A model generated the notes under the pieces. The model ran no database searches, had not been told where the DNA came from, and worked only from the letters and a program-made list of their open reading frames with translations. 64,000 nucleotides of DNA from Nonomuraea turcica. GTDB taxonomy: Bacteria; Actinomycetota; Actinomycetes; Streptosporangiales; Streptosporangiaceae. Of the stretch, positions 15,110 through 24,854 are shown in pieces. The DNA lies in the NCBI RefSeq assembly GCF_030718205.1, contig NZ_JAUZQF010000001.1, positions 868,001-932,000 of the forward strand, written 5' to 3'. A program made the translations under genes and the position numbers. Within the stretch, counting starts at the first letter, position 1. Each line of letters begins with the position of its first letter.

Positions 15110-17935
15110 CTAATCGTCGGCAGTGAGCTGTAGTGCCGCGAGTTCTTTGCGTGACAGGTAGCCGAGCTTGCGCAGCGCGCTGGAGATGTGGCTCTCGACG
15201 GTGCGCCTGGAAAGGAACAGCTCGGTGGCGATCTCCTGGTTCGTCTTGCCTCCGGCGGCCAGCAGGGCCACCTCGCGTTCGCGGGACGAGAGCGTGCGTC
15301 CGTGGGAGGGACGGCCGCCTCGCCACGGGTACGGGATGGAGACGCCGTTCTGTCGCATGATCCGGGTGACGCGGGCGATGTCCCGGTCGGCGCGCATTGA
15401 GCCGTACGAGCGCAGCGCGTCCTCCAGCAGGTGGCCGCCGGCGGATGCCCCGCGCTCGCATCGCCAGCGGCCCAGTCGCTCGGCGGCCAGGGCCTCCTCG
15501 TACCGCAGCCCGGCGTCCTCCAGCGTGGTACGCGCCGCGTCCAGCAGGCGATCGGCCTCGTCCGCCGCCCCGCGCGACCGGGCCAGCACGGCCTGGGCGG
15601 TCATCAGGGCGGCCTGGGCCGACGGCGCGTCGGCCCCCGCGATTCCGGCGGCCAGCTCACCCACGACCTCAGTGGCACCGCCCAGCCCGCCCCACGCTTC
15701 CAGGGCGTCCACCAGGCACAACGTGGTTTCCGCGCCCCACACCCACGCCCCCTTGGCGCGGACCTGGACAAGCGCCGCGGACGCCTGCCCGGCGGCCCCC
15801 GCCGCGTCATTCAACGTCAGCAGCAGCCGCGACAGCGCCGTCCGGGCGGGGATGAGCGGCCACACCGCACCCACCCGCTCGGCGATGGCGATCACCTGCC
15901 CCAGGCAGGAGACGGCTTCCTCGGCTGGACCGGTCGCGGCGAGCAGCACACCCTGCAGCAGACGCGAGTCCAGGGAGGCGGCGGCGAAGGTGGCCGTCGC
16001 CCCGCCGAAGCGGCGCAGCCGGTCGGCCAGGCCGTCCCATCGTCCGGCGGCCCGGTCCACGGCGGCCGTGACGAGCTCGACGACCTCCGCCACCCGCAGG
16101 TATCCGGCCTGGTCGGCGACGTGGCGCCCCTCGGCCAGCAGATCCTCGGCACGCTGGAGCCGGCCGATGTGCAGCGCGGCCTGGGCCCAGTTGATGCAGG
16201 CGCGGGCGTGTTCCCGCGGCGCGGCACGCAGGCGCTCGTCATGCAGGAGATCGTCGATCAGCCGCCAGCTCGCCGGATCGCCCTGCTCCAGCAGGAGCGA
16301 GGCACGCGCGATGCGTACCGCGATGGCGGCGTCGGGGTCGCCGCTGCGCCGGGCGGCCTCCTCGGCCTGGTCGCAACGGGCGGCGTGCTCGGTGACGTGC
16401 CGGTCCACGACGGTCTCCGGCGCGGCGAGCACCGCCAGCGCCCGGCTCAGCAGCCGGGGCCGGTCGCCGAGATCGCGCACCGCCTCCTCGATCCGCAGGT
16501 AGCCCGCCCGGGCCTCGCCCTGCTGGCGCAGCAGGCGGCCGAGGGCGAAACGCAGCTCCCCGCGCAGGGAGGCAGGCAGCGGCTCGGTCGTCAGCAGGCG
16601 TTCGAGTATCGGCACGGCCTCCGCGTGCGCCAGCCCGTCCACCGCGGCCCGGCCCAGCTTGACGGCCAGCCGTACCCGGACCTCGCGGGACAGCTCGCCG
16701 ACCTCCAGCGCCTGGAGCAGGAACCGGGCGGCGGTGGCGTCGTCTCCGTGGGAGAGCGCGGTGCCGGCCGCCGCCTCGGCGTTGTCGACGAACTCGGCCG
16801 TGTGGCCGGCCTGCCGGAAATGGTGGGCGAGCCTGGCCACCGGCCGTGGACCCGGTCCCGACTCCAGGGCCCGCGCGGTCTTGAGATGCAGCCAGCGCCG
16901 GGTGGACACCGGCACGTTCTCGTACACGATCTGCCGGGCCAGCGCGTGCCGGAACCGGCACTGCCCGTCCTCCTCGTGCAGCAGCCCCACCGCCTGCGCC
17001 GCGGCGAGCGCACGGGCGATGCGCGCGGCGTCGCGGCCGGTGACGTCGGCGAGGATGCGCTCGTCTGGTGTGGTGCCGAGGACGGCGGCGGCCCCGAGGA
17101 TCTCCTGCGCGGCGTCGTCGAGGGTGGACAGGCGCTGCAGCACGACGTCCCGCAGCACGGTGGGGACCGCCAGGTCGGCCAGCATGTCAGGGCGGCCGGG
17201 GATCTCGCCGGCGGGCAGGCGCTCCAGGAGCGTGCGGAGGACCTCCTCCACGACGAACGGGATGCCGCCGGTCTTCTCATACAGGGAGGCTGCGAAGGTA
17301 CGGGGGAGCTCGGCCTGCAGGATGGTCGCGGCGAGCTCCTCCACCTCGGGCGGGCCGAGCGGGCTGAGGCTGACGAACCGCGACGTGGCCCGGGCGAGCG
17401 CCCCGCGAAGCGGGAGCCGGCCGTGGTCGGTACGGGCGGTGAGGATCACCGAGAGGTCGCGCGGCTGGTGGGAGGCCAGGAAGGCGAGGAAGTCATGGGT
17501 GCCGCCGTCGGCCCAGTGCACGTCCTCCAGGACGAGGACCAGTGGGCTCAGGTGCTCCAGCAGGGCCACCGCCGCACGGAACACCCGGTGCCGCTCGGCC
17601 CGCTGGTCGGGCAGCGCGGGAAGGGGCGGCGGCAGGTGCTCGGCGAGTTCCGGCAGCAGCGGCGCCAGCGCGCCGGTCACCGGGTTGAGCGGACCGGATC
17701 CGGCCAGCTCGTCCCCGGCCAGGCGGAAGGAGTCGAGCAGCGGCGACAGCGGCAGCGGCTCCTGGAGCTGCTCGCACTGGCCCACGAGCCGGCGCTTTCC
17801 CTCCAGGCCCGATAACAGCTCTTCGACCAGGCGGCTCTTGCCGATGCCCGCCTCGCCCTCGATCAGGGTGAGCGACGGCGGAGCGGCGATGACCGTATGG
17901 AGGAGCGCGAGCTCCGTTCGGCGGCCGATGAGCAC
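15110..17935 (-). CDS. LAL-type LuxR-family transcriptional regulator
   Basis: A 941-residue regulator. The N-terminus LIGRRTELALLHTVI leads to Walker A GEAGIGKS (27-34), with LVLVLEDVHWADGGTHDFLA as the Walker B region, the AAA_16 layout of MalT/LAL proteins. The middle is a long helical repeat region. The last about 65 residues hold a LuxR-type helix-turn-helix: SSREREVALLAAGGKTNQEI then FLSRRTVESHISSALRKLGY. LAL regulators are ATP- and ligand-dependent activators, often of secondary metabolism or sugar use. It is divergent from the subtilase across 117 bp, so that protease is a candidate target. Confidence 0.88.
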   Translation of the reverse strand: MLIGRRTELALLHTVIAAPPSLTLIEGEAGIGKSRLVEELLSGLEGKRRLVGQCEQLQEPLPLSPLLDSFRLAGDELAGSGPLNPVTGALAPLLPELAEHLPPPLPALPDQRAERHRVFRAAVALLEHLSPLVLVLEDVHWADGGTHDFLAFLASHQPRDLSVILTARTDHGRLPLRGALARATSRFVSLSPLGPPEVEELAATILQAELPRTFAASLYEKTGGIPFVVEEVLRTLLERLPAGEIPGRPDMLADLAVPTVLRDVVLQRLSTLDDAAQEILGAAAVLGTTPDERILADVTGRDAARIARALAAAQAVGLLHEEDGQCRFRHALARQIVYENVPVSTRRWLHLKTARALESGPGPRPVARLAHHFRQAGHTAEFVDNAEAAAGTALSHGDDATAARFLLQALEVGELSREVRVRLAVKLGRAAVDGLAHAEAVPILERLLTTEPLPASLRGELRFALGRLLRQQGEARAGYLRIEEAVRDLGDRPRLLSRALAVLAAPETVVDRHVTEHAARCDQAEEAARRSGDPDAAIAVRIARASLLLEQGDPASWRLIDDLLHDERLRAAPREHARACINWAQAALHIGRLQRAEDLLAEGRHVADQAGYLRVAEVVELVTAAVDRAAGRWDGLADRLRRFGGATATFAAASLDSRLLQGVLLAATGPAEEAVSCLGQVIAIAERVGAVWPLIPARTALSRLLLTLNDAAGAAGQASAALVQVRAKGAWVWGAETTLCLVDALEAWGGLGGATEVVGELAAGIAGADAPSAQAALMTAQAVLARSRGAADEADRLLDAARTTLEDAGLRYEEALAAERLGRWRCERGASAGGHLLEDALRSYGSMRADRDIARVTRIMRQNGVSIPYPWRGGRPSHGRTLSSREREVALLAAGGKTNQEIATELFLSRRTVESHISSALRKLGYLSRKELAALQLTADD

Positions 17936-18052
17936 GTCGTCACGTTATCGGATGTCCTCAAAAATCCGTATGGGGTACGGATGCCGCCCTAAATGCGCGC
18001 CCTTAGCCTCGGTGATCAACCGCGTGATCCGCGGCATGTGCGAAGGGGCGAC

Positions 18053-21000
18053 ATGGTTGTGGGTAAATCTCCTGGTAGACGATGGTCGGCGGCGTTAGCC
18101 CTGACCGGACTAATGGCGACCGGAATAGGCGCCCCGGCAGCCGCGGAGAGCGGTGCCGAGGAACAGAAAACTTACATAGTTCAAATGGCCCTGGACCCCG
18201 TTGTGACCTACGACGGCGACATGGCCGGGCTGACGGCGACCAAGCCGAAGCGGGGCGAGAAGATCGATCCCCGGTCCGCCGAGGTGAGCAAGTACGTCGA
18301 ACACGTCAAGGGCCGGCACGACGCGGCGTTGAAGAAGGTGGGCGGCGGCAAGAAGCTGTACGAGTACGTCTACTCCTACGAGGGCTTCGCGGCCAAGCTG
18401 ACCAAGTCCCAGGCCGTGCGGCTGCGGGCGATGCCCGACGTCGTGGCCGTGACCGAGGACAAGAAGGTGTCGGCCGCGACCGACTCGACGCCGGCTTTCC
18501 TGGGCCTCGACGCGCGCGGCGGCCTGTGGGACCAGCTCGGCGGCACCAAGGACGCAGGCGAGGACCTGGTCATCGGCGTCATCGACAGCGGCATCTGGCC
18601 GGGCGGCAAGAGCTTCGCCGCCCCCGACGTCGACGGCAAGAAGTACCACTCCGTCCGGGGCTTCCGAGGCACGTGTGAGGCGGGCGCGGACGACTCGTGG
18701 AGTGCCGGCGCGTGCAACGGGAAGCTGGTGGCGGCCCGGCACTACAACGCCGGGTTCGGCGGGGACGAGGCCATCAAGGAGGCCCTGCCGTGGGAGTTCC
18801 TGTCGCCGCGTGACTACAACGGGCACGGGACGCATGTGGCCGCGACGGCGGCCGGCAACCACGGCGTGCCCGTGACCGGGGCGGCCAGTGCGTTCGGCAC
18901 GGTCAGCGGCATCGCACCGCGGGCCAGGATCGCCGCCTACAAGGCGCTCTGGTCCGAACAGGACGGGAGCACCGCGTACGGCAACAACTCCGACCTGGTC
19001 GCCGCCATCGACCAGGCCGTGGCGGACGGCGTGGACGTCATCAACTACTCCGTCTCCGGAACGACCAGCGACTTCCTCGACCCGGTGGAGGTGGCGTTCC
19101 TGGCCGCGGCCGAGGCCGGCGTCTTCGTCGCGGCGGCAGGCGGCAACGACGGCCCGACCGCCTCCACCGTGGCGCACCCGTCGCCGTGGATCACCACGGT
19201 CGCCGCCGGCACGCACAATCGGGTCGCGCAGGGAACGGTCACGCTCGGCAACGGCGCCGCGTACACCGGTACGTCGGTGAGCGCGACGAAGGCCGGTCCC
19301 GCGCCGCTCGTGGACGCCACCGCCGTGGGGGTGGCCGGCGCCGACCCGGTGAAGGTGACGCAGTGCTGGGCCGCCAAGGACAACAATGGCAAGGCGGTGC
19401 TCGACCCTGCCAAGGTGAAGGGCAAGATCGTCATCTGTGACCGTGGCCAGACGCCCCGGGTCAACAAGAGCGCCGCGGTCGCCGAGGCAGGCGGCATCGG
19501 CATGGTCATGACGAACGTCGACGAGAACACCGTCGACACCGACCTGCACTCCGTGCCCACCGTGCACCTCGCCGTCAAGGACCGCCAGGCCGTGAAGGAC
19601 TACGCGGCCGCCGGCGATGCGACGGCGACGATCGAGCAGGCGAAGATCGTCACTGACGCCCCGGCGCCGTACGTCGCCACCTTCTCCTCGCGCGGGCCGC
19701 TGACCGCGGGCAACGGCGCCGTGCTGAAGCCCGATGTGACCGCCCCCGGCCAGGACATCCTGGCGGCGGTGGCGCCGCCCGGTCGCGGCGGGCACGAGTT
19801 CGGCCTCTCCAGCGGCACGTCGATGGCGTCCCCGCACGTCGCCGGGCTGGCCGCGCTGCTGAAGGACCGGCATCGGGACTGGTCGCCGATGGCCATCAAG
19901 TCGGCCCTGATGACGACCGCGCGGGACGTGCTCGCCGGTGCCCACCCGTTCGCACAGGGCGCCGGCCACGTCGCCCCGAACAGCGCCGCCGATCCCGGGC
20001 TGGTCTATGACAGCGACATCAACGACTGGATCGCCTTCCTGTGCGGGACCACCAAGGGCGTCAAGAAGGAGAACTGCGACACGCTCGCCGGCACGGGGCA
20101 CTCGCTCGCCCCGGGCGACCTGAACATCCCCTCGATCACCGTCAGCAGGATGAACGGCCCGGCAAAGGTGACCCGCGAGGTCACCAACGTCGGCCGCTCG
20201 ACCACCACCTACACCGCCTCTGTCAGCGGGCTGGACGGGATCACGGCCAAGGTCACGCCGAGCAAGCTCACCCTGCGGCCGGGCGAGACCAAGTCGTTCA
20301 CGGGCGAGTTCACGCGGGCCGCCGCGCCCATGGGCGCCTACCAGAGCGGGCAGCTCACCTGGAAGGACGATCGCCACACCGTACGCGTCCCAGTCCTGGT
20401 GCGCCCGGTGCCGGAGAAGTGGGCGGCCACGTACGGCGTCGCCATGGGCCGGGACTCCGCCGAGCTCATCGCCCTCGACCCGAAGGGCAAGCGGGTCTAC
20501 GTGACCGGAATGAGCTACGGGCAGTCACCCGGCCAGCTCAAGCCGGTGATCGCCACCGTCGCCTACGACGCGGGCACCGGCGAAGAGCTGTGGAGCAAGA
20601 CGTACACGGCGGCGGGGATCTGGGAGGAGGCGCACGCGCTGGAGGTGAGCCCCGACGGCGGCAAGCTCTTCGTCATCGGTGACAGCACCGGCACGGAGAC
20701 CGGCAACGACGCCGTCACGATCGCCTACGACACCGCGACGGGTGATGAGGTCTGGGTCGCCCGGCACACCGGTACCGCCGACGCCTCCTCCGCCGGCGAC
20801 AGCGGCAACGCGGCCGCGGTCAGCCCGGACGGCAAGAGCATTTACGTGGCCGGCATGACCACTCTTGGCGAGTCCGCCGATTCGGACTACTTCACGGTCG
20901 CGTACGACGTGAACACCGGTCAGCGCCAGTGGCTGGCGCACTACGACGCCGCGGGTCCGCACGTCGATACCGCGGGGGTGATCGCGGTGACCCCGGACGG

Positions 21001-21775
21001 GTCCAAGGTCTTCGTCAGCGGCCAGAGCAGCGGCGAGGAAAGCACCGGTCTGTCCGACTGGGGCACCGTCGCCTACGACGCGAGCACCGGCCGGCAGCTC
21101 TGGACGGCCCGGCACGACGGCCCCGCGCATGGGGGCGACGTCCCCTCCGCCATGGCCGTGTCCGGCACGAGCGTCTTCATCACGGGGAGCAGCGTCGACC
21201 CCGGCACACAGACCGACATGACGACCATCGCCTACGACATCGCCACAGGAAAGGAGGTGTGGGCCGACCGCTACGACGGCCCGGCACACGGCAGTGACAA
21301 CGCGCAGGACATCACCGTGGTGTCCGGCAAGGTGTACGTCACCGGCAACACCGAGGGCGTGGGCACGGGATCGGACTTCACCACCATCGCCTACGACGCC
21401 GCGACCGGCCAGAGATCCTGGACGCAGCGCCACAACGGCAAGGCCGGCAACGAGGACACCGCCTGGGACGTGGCCGTGACCCCGGACGGTGGCAAGGTCG
21501 TCATCACCGGCCACGTCGGAAACGAGATGGCCGTGGGCACCGACTACGTGACCATGGCCTACGACGCGGCGACCGGCACGCCGGTCTGGACGGGGAACTA
21601 CGACGGCGCGATAGGGGCGGCGGACAGCCCGTCCGCCCTCGCTGTGGACGCGGATGCCGAGGCCGGGGTGCGGATCTTCGTGACCGGGTCGACCGCGACC
21701 GGCGGGTTCCCGCCGGACATGCTGGACATGGACTTCGGCACGGTGGCGTACTTCGAACCCTGGAAGACCCCCTGA
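18053..21775 (+). CDS. Secreted S8 subtilisin-like protease with C-terminal beta-propeller-like domain
   Basis: A 1240-residue exported protease. GAAGGGG precedes ATG 18053; the signal MVVGKSPGRRWSAALALTGL ends near APAAA. An inhibitor_I9-like propeptide (KTYIVQMALDPVV; YEGFAAKLTKSQAVRL) is followed by the catalytic domain: Asp178 (VIGVIDSGIWP), His258 (NGHGTHVAATAAGN), Ser590 (GTSMASPHVAGLAALL). A PA-type insert lies before the Ser (GKIVICDRGQTPRVNK), and an Fn3-like domain follows (VTREVTNVGRSTTTYTASV). The last about 430 residues carry seven copies of a (T/V)xAYDxxTGxxxW motif with PDGxxVxxTG strands, and a closing TVAYFEPW. I read this as a PQQ/propeller-type fold fused to the protease. 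Confidence 0.88.
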   Translation: MVVGKSPGRRWSAALALTGLMATGIGAPAAAESGAEEQKTYIVQMALDPVVTYDGDMAGLTATKPKRGEKIDPRSAEVSKYVEHVKGRHDAALKKVGGGKKLYEYVYSYEGFAAKLTKSQAVRLRAMPDVVAVTEDKKVSAATDSTPAFLGLDARGGLWDQLGGTKDAGEDLVIGVIDSGIWPGGKSFAAPDVDGKKYHSVRGFRGTCEAGADDSWSAGACNGKLVAARHYNAGFGGDEAIKEALPWEFLSPRDYNGHGTHVAATAAGNHGVPVTGAASAFGTVSGIAPRARIAAYKALWSEQDGSTAYGNNSDLVAAIDQAVADGVDVINYSVSGTTSDFLDPVEVAFLAAAEAGVFVAAAGGNDGPTASTVAHPSPWITTVAAGTHNRVAQGTVTLGNGAAYTGTSVSATKAGPAPLVDATAVGVAGADPVKVTQCWAAKDNNGKAVLDPAKVKGKIVICDRGQTPRVNKSAAVAEAGGIGMVMTNVDENTVDTDLHSVPTVHLAVKDRQAVKDYAAAGDATATIEQAKIVTDAPAPYVATFSSRGPLTAGNGAVLKPDVTAPGQDILAAVAPPGRGGHEFGLSSGTSMASPHVAGLAALLKDRHRDWSPMAIKSALMTTARDVLAGAHPFAQGAGHVAPNSAADPGLVYDSDINDWIAFLCGTTKGVKKENCDTLAGTGHSLAPGDLNIPSITVSRMNGPAKVTREVTNVGRSTTTYTASVSGLDGITAKVTPSKLTLRPGETKSFTGEFTRAAAPMGAYQSGQLTWKDDRHTVRVPVLVRPVPEKWAATYGVAMGRDSAELIALDPKGKRVYVTGMSYGQSPGQLKPVIATVAYDAGTGEELWSKTYTAAGIWEEAHALEVSPDGGKLFVIGDSTGTETGNDAVTIAYDTATGDEVWVARHTGTADASSAGDSGNAAAVSPDGKSIYVAGMTTLGESADSDYFTVAYDVNTGQRQWLAHYDAAGPHVDTAGVIAVTPDGSKVFVSGQSSGEESTGLSDWGTVAYDASTGRQLWTARHDGPAHGGDVPSAMAVSGTSVFITGSSVDPGTQTDMTTIAYDIATGKEVWADRYDGPAHGSDNAQDITVVSGKVYVTGNTEGVGTGSDFTTIAYDAATGQRSWTQRHNGKAGNEDTAWDVAVTPDGGKVVITGHVGNEMAVGTDYVTMAYDAATGTPVWTGNYDGAIGAADSPSALAVDADAEAGVRIFVTGSTATGGFPPDMLDMDFGTVAYFEPWKTP

Positions 21776-21787
21776 CGTGAAACCCGG

Positions 21788-21819
21788 CGCCCCCGGCCCG
21801 CTCGTCCGGGCCGGGGGCG
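21788..21819 (+). terminator. Intrinsic terminator after the subtilase
   Basis: CGCCCCCGGCCCG (21788-21800) pairs perfectly with CGGGCCGGGGGCG (21807-21819) around a 6-nt loop, 12 bp after the protease stop. The 13-bp GC stem lacks a U-tract. Confidence 0.75.
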
Positions 21820-21921
21820 TCTGCGTGCTGTCAAAGCCAGCCCCATACCCGTTTCAAAGGCGACTACAGCGGGTAAGGCCGACGTTAAAATTCTGAGCTG
21901 CCTGATACTCAGGAGCCACAG

Positions 21922-22260
21922 ATGTCCCGTATCACGCTCACGCTCGCCGCTCGTGAAGCGCTGCACGACGACGAAGTGGTGTTCTTCGACTGGCACGTGA
22001 CCGGCCTGTGCTGCGCGGACGCCGGCGAATTCTCCGTCAGGCCGTTGCGCCGCTCCCGGTTGCCCAAGCGGGCGCGCAGCCTCGAAACCGATCTGGTGTA
22101 CGCCCATCCGACCGCCTGGGTGCATCTTGCCGAGCTTCCGGTCACGATCGACTGCCGTCCGCTCTGGCACTGGCGGCGCTTCACCACCGATCTGCCGCCG
22201 GACGCCGGACTGCGTTGCTGCCTCGGGCGCCCTCTATATGGCTCTCAGCACGGGAGGTAA
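21922..22260 (+). CDS. Hypothetical protein upstream of cstA
   Basis: A 112-residue protein (MSRITLTLAAREALHDDEVV; FFDWHVTGLCCADAGEFSVR; LVYAHPTAWVHLAELPVTID) with several Cys residues and no membrane segment. I recognise no family. AGGAG precedes the ATG. It ends 3 bp before the cstA GTG, and cstA's ribosome site (GGGAGG) lies inside its last codons, so the two are almost certainly co-translated. A role tied to CstA is possible but unproven. Confidence 0.6.
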   Translation: MSRITLTLAAREALHDDEVVFFDWHVTGLCCADAGEFSVRPLRRSRLPKRARSLETDLVYAHPTAWVHLAELPVTIDCRPLWHWRRFTTDLPPDAGLRCCLGRPLYGSQHGR

Positions 22261-22263
22261 CCG

Positions 22264-24381
22264 GTGAAGTTGCGCTCGATCATCATCTGGACGGTGGTCG
22301 CCGTCGTGGGCGCCACCGGGTGGGCGGTGCTCGCCCTGTCCAGAGGCGAGAACGTCAACGCGGTGTGGTTGCTTTGCGCCGCGCTCGGCTCGTACGCCAT
22401 CGCCTACCGGTTCTATGCCCGCTTCATCGTCCGCAAGGTGCTGCGGGCCGACGACCGCAGGGCCACTCCGGCCGAGCGGCTCGACAACGGCATCGACTAC
22501 CAGCCGACGGACCGGCGGATCCTGTTCGGGCACCACTTCGCCGCCATCGCCGGGGCGGGGCCGCTGGTCGGGCCCGTGCTGGCCGCTCAGATGGGTTATC
22601 TGCCCGGGACCATCTGGATCATCGCGGGCGTGATCTTCGCCGGGGCCGTGCAGGACATGGTGATCCTGTTCTTCTCCATGCGCCGCAACGGCCGCAGCCT
22701 CGGCCAGATGGCCCGCGAGGAGATCGGTCCCGTCGGCGGGGCGGCGGCGCTCGTCGCGGTGTTCGCCATCATGATCATCTTGCTGGCGGTGCTGGCGCTG
22801 GTCGTGGTCAACGCGCTCGCGCAGTCGCCGTGGGGCGTTTTCTCCATCGCGATGACCATCCCCATCGCCCTGTTCATGGGCTTCTACCTGCGGGTGATCC
22901 GGCCCGGCCGGGTCGTCGAGACCACGGTGATCGGGGTCGGGCTGCTGCTGCTGTCGATCGTGGCGGGCGGCTGGGTGCAGGAGTCCAGCTGGGCGCCGTT
23001 CTTCACGCTGAGCCCGTCGGCGCTGGCCCTGTGGCTGATCGCGTACGGCTTCGTCGCCGCCGTGCTGCCGGTGTGGATGTTGCTGGCGCCACGTGACTAC
23101 CTGTCCACCTTCATGAAGATCGGCACGATCGTGCTGATCGCGATCGGCATCGCCATCACGATGCCGCCGATGCAGACCACCGCGTTCACCGACTTCGCCT
23201 TCAGCGGCAAGGGGCCGGTCTTCGCGGGTTCGTTGTTCCCGTTCGTGTTCATCATCATCGCCTGCGGGGCGTTGTCGGGGTTCCACTCCCTGATCTCCTC
23301 CGGCACGACGCCCAAGATGATCCAGAAGGAGACCCAGGTCCGGATGATCGGGTACGGCTCCATGCTCATGGAGTCGTTCGTCGCCATCATGGCGATCACC
23401 GCGGCCTGTGTGCTGACCCCCGGGCTCTACTTCGCGATGAACTCCCCGGCCGGCGTCGTCGGGGCCACCGTGGAGACCGCCGCCCAGGCGGTCACGAACA
23501 TGGGCTTCGTGATCACGCCCCAGGAGCTGCAGGCCGCGGCGGCGGCCGTACAGGAGGAGACACTGATCGCCCGGACGGGCGGCGCGCCCACGCTGGCCGT
23601 GGGCATCTCGCAGATCTTCTCCGGGTTCCTCGGGGGAGCAGCGCTGCAGGCGTTCTGGTACCACTTCGCGATCATGTTCGAGGCGCTGTTCATCCTCACC
23701 ACCGTGGACGCCGGCACCCGGGTGGGGCGGTTCATGCTGCAGGACACGATCGGCAACCTGTGGAAGCCGATGGCGCGGGTGAGCTGGTGGCCGGGGCTGG
23801 TGGCCTCCAGCGCGGTGGTCGTGGCGGCCTGGGGATACTTCCTCTACCAGGGCGTCAACGACCCGCTCGGCGGCATCAACCAGCTGTTCCCACTCTTCGG
23901 CATCGCCAACCAACTGCTCGCGGCGGTCGCGCTCACCGTGGCCACGACCCTGCTGATCAAGAGCGGGCGGCTCAAATGGGCCTGGGTGACGGCGGTGCCG
24001 CTGGCATGGGACGTCGCCGTGACGCTGACGGCCAGCTACCAGAAGGTGTTCTCGCCCGACCCCGGGCTCGGCTTCTTCGCCCAGCGGGACCGCTATCAGG
24101 CGGCGCTCGACCAGGGACAGGTACTCGCGCCCGCCAAGTCCATGGGCGCGATGCAGCAGATCGTGATCAACTCCACCGTGGACGGCATCCTGGCCGCGTT
24201 GTTCGCCATCATGATCATCATCGTGATCCTGGACGCGGCCCGCGTATGGGTGAAGGCGATCAGGACGCGGGAGCCGCTGCCGACGACTGAAGCGCCGTTC
24301 GAGGAGTCGAAGCTCCTGGCGCCGTCCGGGCTCATCCCCACCCGCGAGGAACGCGAGCTGATGGCTAAAACTCCTGGATGA
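22264..24381 (+). CDS. cstA: Carbon starvation protein CstA family transporter
   Basis: A 705-residue polytopic membrane protein. FYARFIVRKVLRADDRRATP, GIDYQPTDRRILFGHHFAAI and AGAGPLVGPVLAAQMGYLPG are the characteristic CstA N-terminal motifs. FHSLISSGTTPKMIQKETQV and LTTVDAGTRVGRFMLQDTIG are further signatures. CstA proteins import peptides or pyruvate under carbon limitation. About sixteen or more hydrophobic segments are visible. Start GTG 22264 follows GGGAGG. The last 17 bp overlap the 3' end of the convergent MarR gene. Confidence 0.93.
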   Translation: MKLRSIIIWTVVAVVGATGWAVLALSRGENVNAVWLLCAALGSYAIAYRFYARFIVRKVLRADDRRATPAERLDNGIDYQPTDRRILFGHHFAAIAGAGPLVGPVLAAQMGYLPGTIWIIAGVIFAGAVQDMVILFFSMRRNGRSLGQMAREEIGPVGGAAALVAVFAIMIILLAVLALVVVNALAQSPWGVFSIAMTIPIALFMGFYLRVIRPGRVVETTVIGVGLLLLSIVAGGWVQESSWAPFFTLSPSALALWLIAYGFVAAVLPVWMLLAPRDYLSTFMKIGTIVLIAIGIAITMPPMQTTAFTDFAFSGKGPVFAGSLFPFVFIIIACGALSGFHSLISSGTTPKMIQKETQVRMIGYGSMLMESFVAIMAITAACVLTPGLYFAMNSPAGVVGATVETAAQAVTNMGFVITPQELQAAAAAVQEETLIARTGGAPTLAVGISQIFSGFLGGAALQAFWYHFAIMFEALFILTTVDAGTRVGRFMLQDTIGNLWKPMARVSWWPGLVASSAVVVAAWGYFLYQGVNDPLGGINQLFPLFGIANQLLAAVALTVATTLLIKSGRLKWAWVTAVPLAWDVAVTLTASYQKVFSPDPGLGFFAQRDRYQAALDQGQVLAPAKSMGAMQQIVINSTVDGILAALFAIMIIIVILDAARVWVKAIRTREPLPTTEAPFEESKLLAPSGLIPTREERELMAKTPG

Positions 24382-24790
24382 TGCGGCTCAGCGTGGCGTG
24401 CAGCTCGGCGAGGCCGTCCTCGCCGAGCAACGCCGCCACCCGGCGCTCCACCTCGTCGATGGCGGCGTAGCCGATCTTCAGCGCGTCGTCGCCCCGCTCG
24501 GTGAAGACGATCAGCTTGGCGCGGCGGTCGGCCGGGTCGGGCATCCGGCGCAGGTAGCCCAGCCGCTCCAGGTCGTCCACCAGAGCCCCCATGGCCTGAG
24601 GGGTCATCTGGGCCTTCTCGGCGAGCCTGCTCAAGCGGATGCCCTCGTGCTCCATGTGGAAGAACACCGCCGAGTGCGCGGGCCGGATGTTCGCGTCGTA
24701 CGCGTGGCCGGCCTCCTGCACGATGTTCTGCAGGCGCAGGTACGCCTCGTACAGAAGGGCCACGACGTGCGGCGGATGAGTGGCGGCCAC
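24365..24790 (-). CDS. MarR-family transcriptional regulator
   Basis: A 141-residue protein with the MarR winged helix: HMEHEGIRLSRLAEKAQMTP, then QAMGALVDDLERLGYLRRMP and the basic wing DPADRRAKLIVFTERGDDAL. It should bind a palindrome as a dimer and respond to a small ligand. It is divergent from the MDMPI-type gene with a strong palindrome between them (24807-24839), so self-regulation plus control of that gene is the simplest reading. Its 3' end overlaps cstA by 17 bp. Confidence 0.9.
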   Translation of the reverse strand: MAATHPPHVVALLYEAYLRLQNIVQEAGHAYDANIRPAHSAVFFHMEHEGIRLSRLAEKAQMTPQAMGALVDDLERLGYLRRMPDPADRRAKLIVFTERGDDALKIGYAAIDEVERRVAALLGEDGLAELHATLSRIIQEF

Positions 24791-24806
24791 GGGTCTTCTC
24801 CAAACT

Positions 24807-24839
24807 GCTAAGGGTGCCTTATATTAAGGCCACCTTAGC
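24807..24839. promoter_or_regulatory. Near-perfect palindromic operator between MarR and MDMPI genes
   Basis: Outer arms GCTAAGG (24807-24813) and CCTTAGC (24833-24839) enclose inner arms CCTTA and TAAGG around TAT, all on one dyad. The AT-rich centre TATATT could serve as a -10 box. Position and symmetry fit the binding site of the adjacent MarR dimer. Confidence 0.72.
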
Positions 24840-24854
24840 AATTGGGGGTGTGCG

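Noticed and set aside
15431..17815. 794-residue open frame on the plus strand
   Set aside because: Antisense shadow of the LAL regulator; Gly/Gln/Arg-rich, no recognisable domain.
18110..20377. 755-residue open frame on the minus strand
   Set aside because: Antisense shadow of the subtilase gene, whose catalytic triad and signal peptide are clear.
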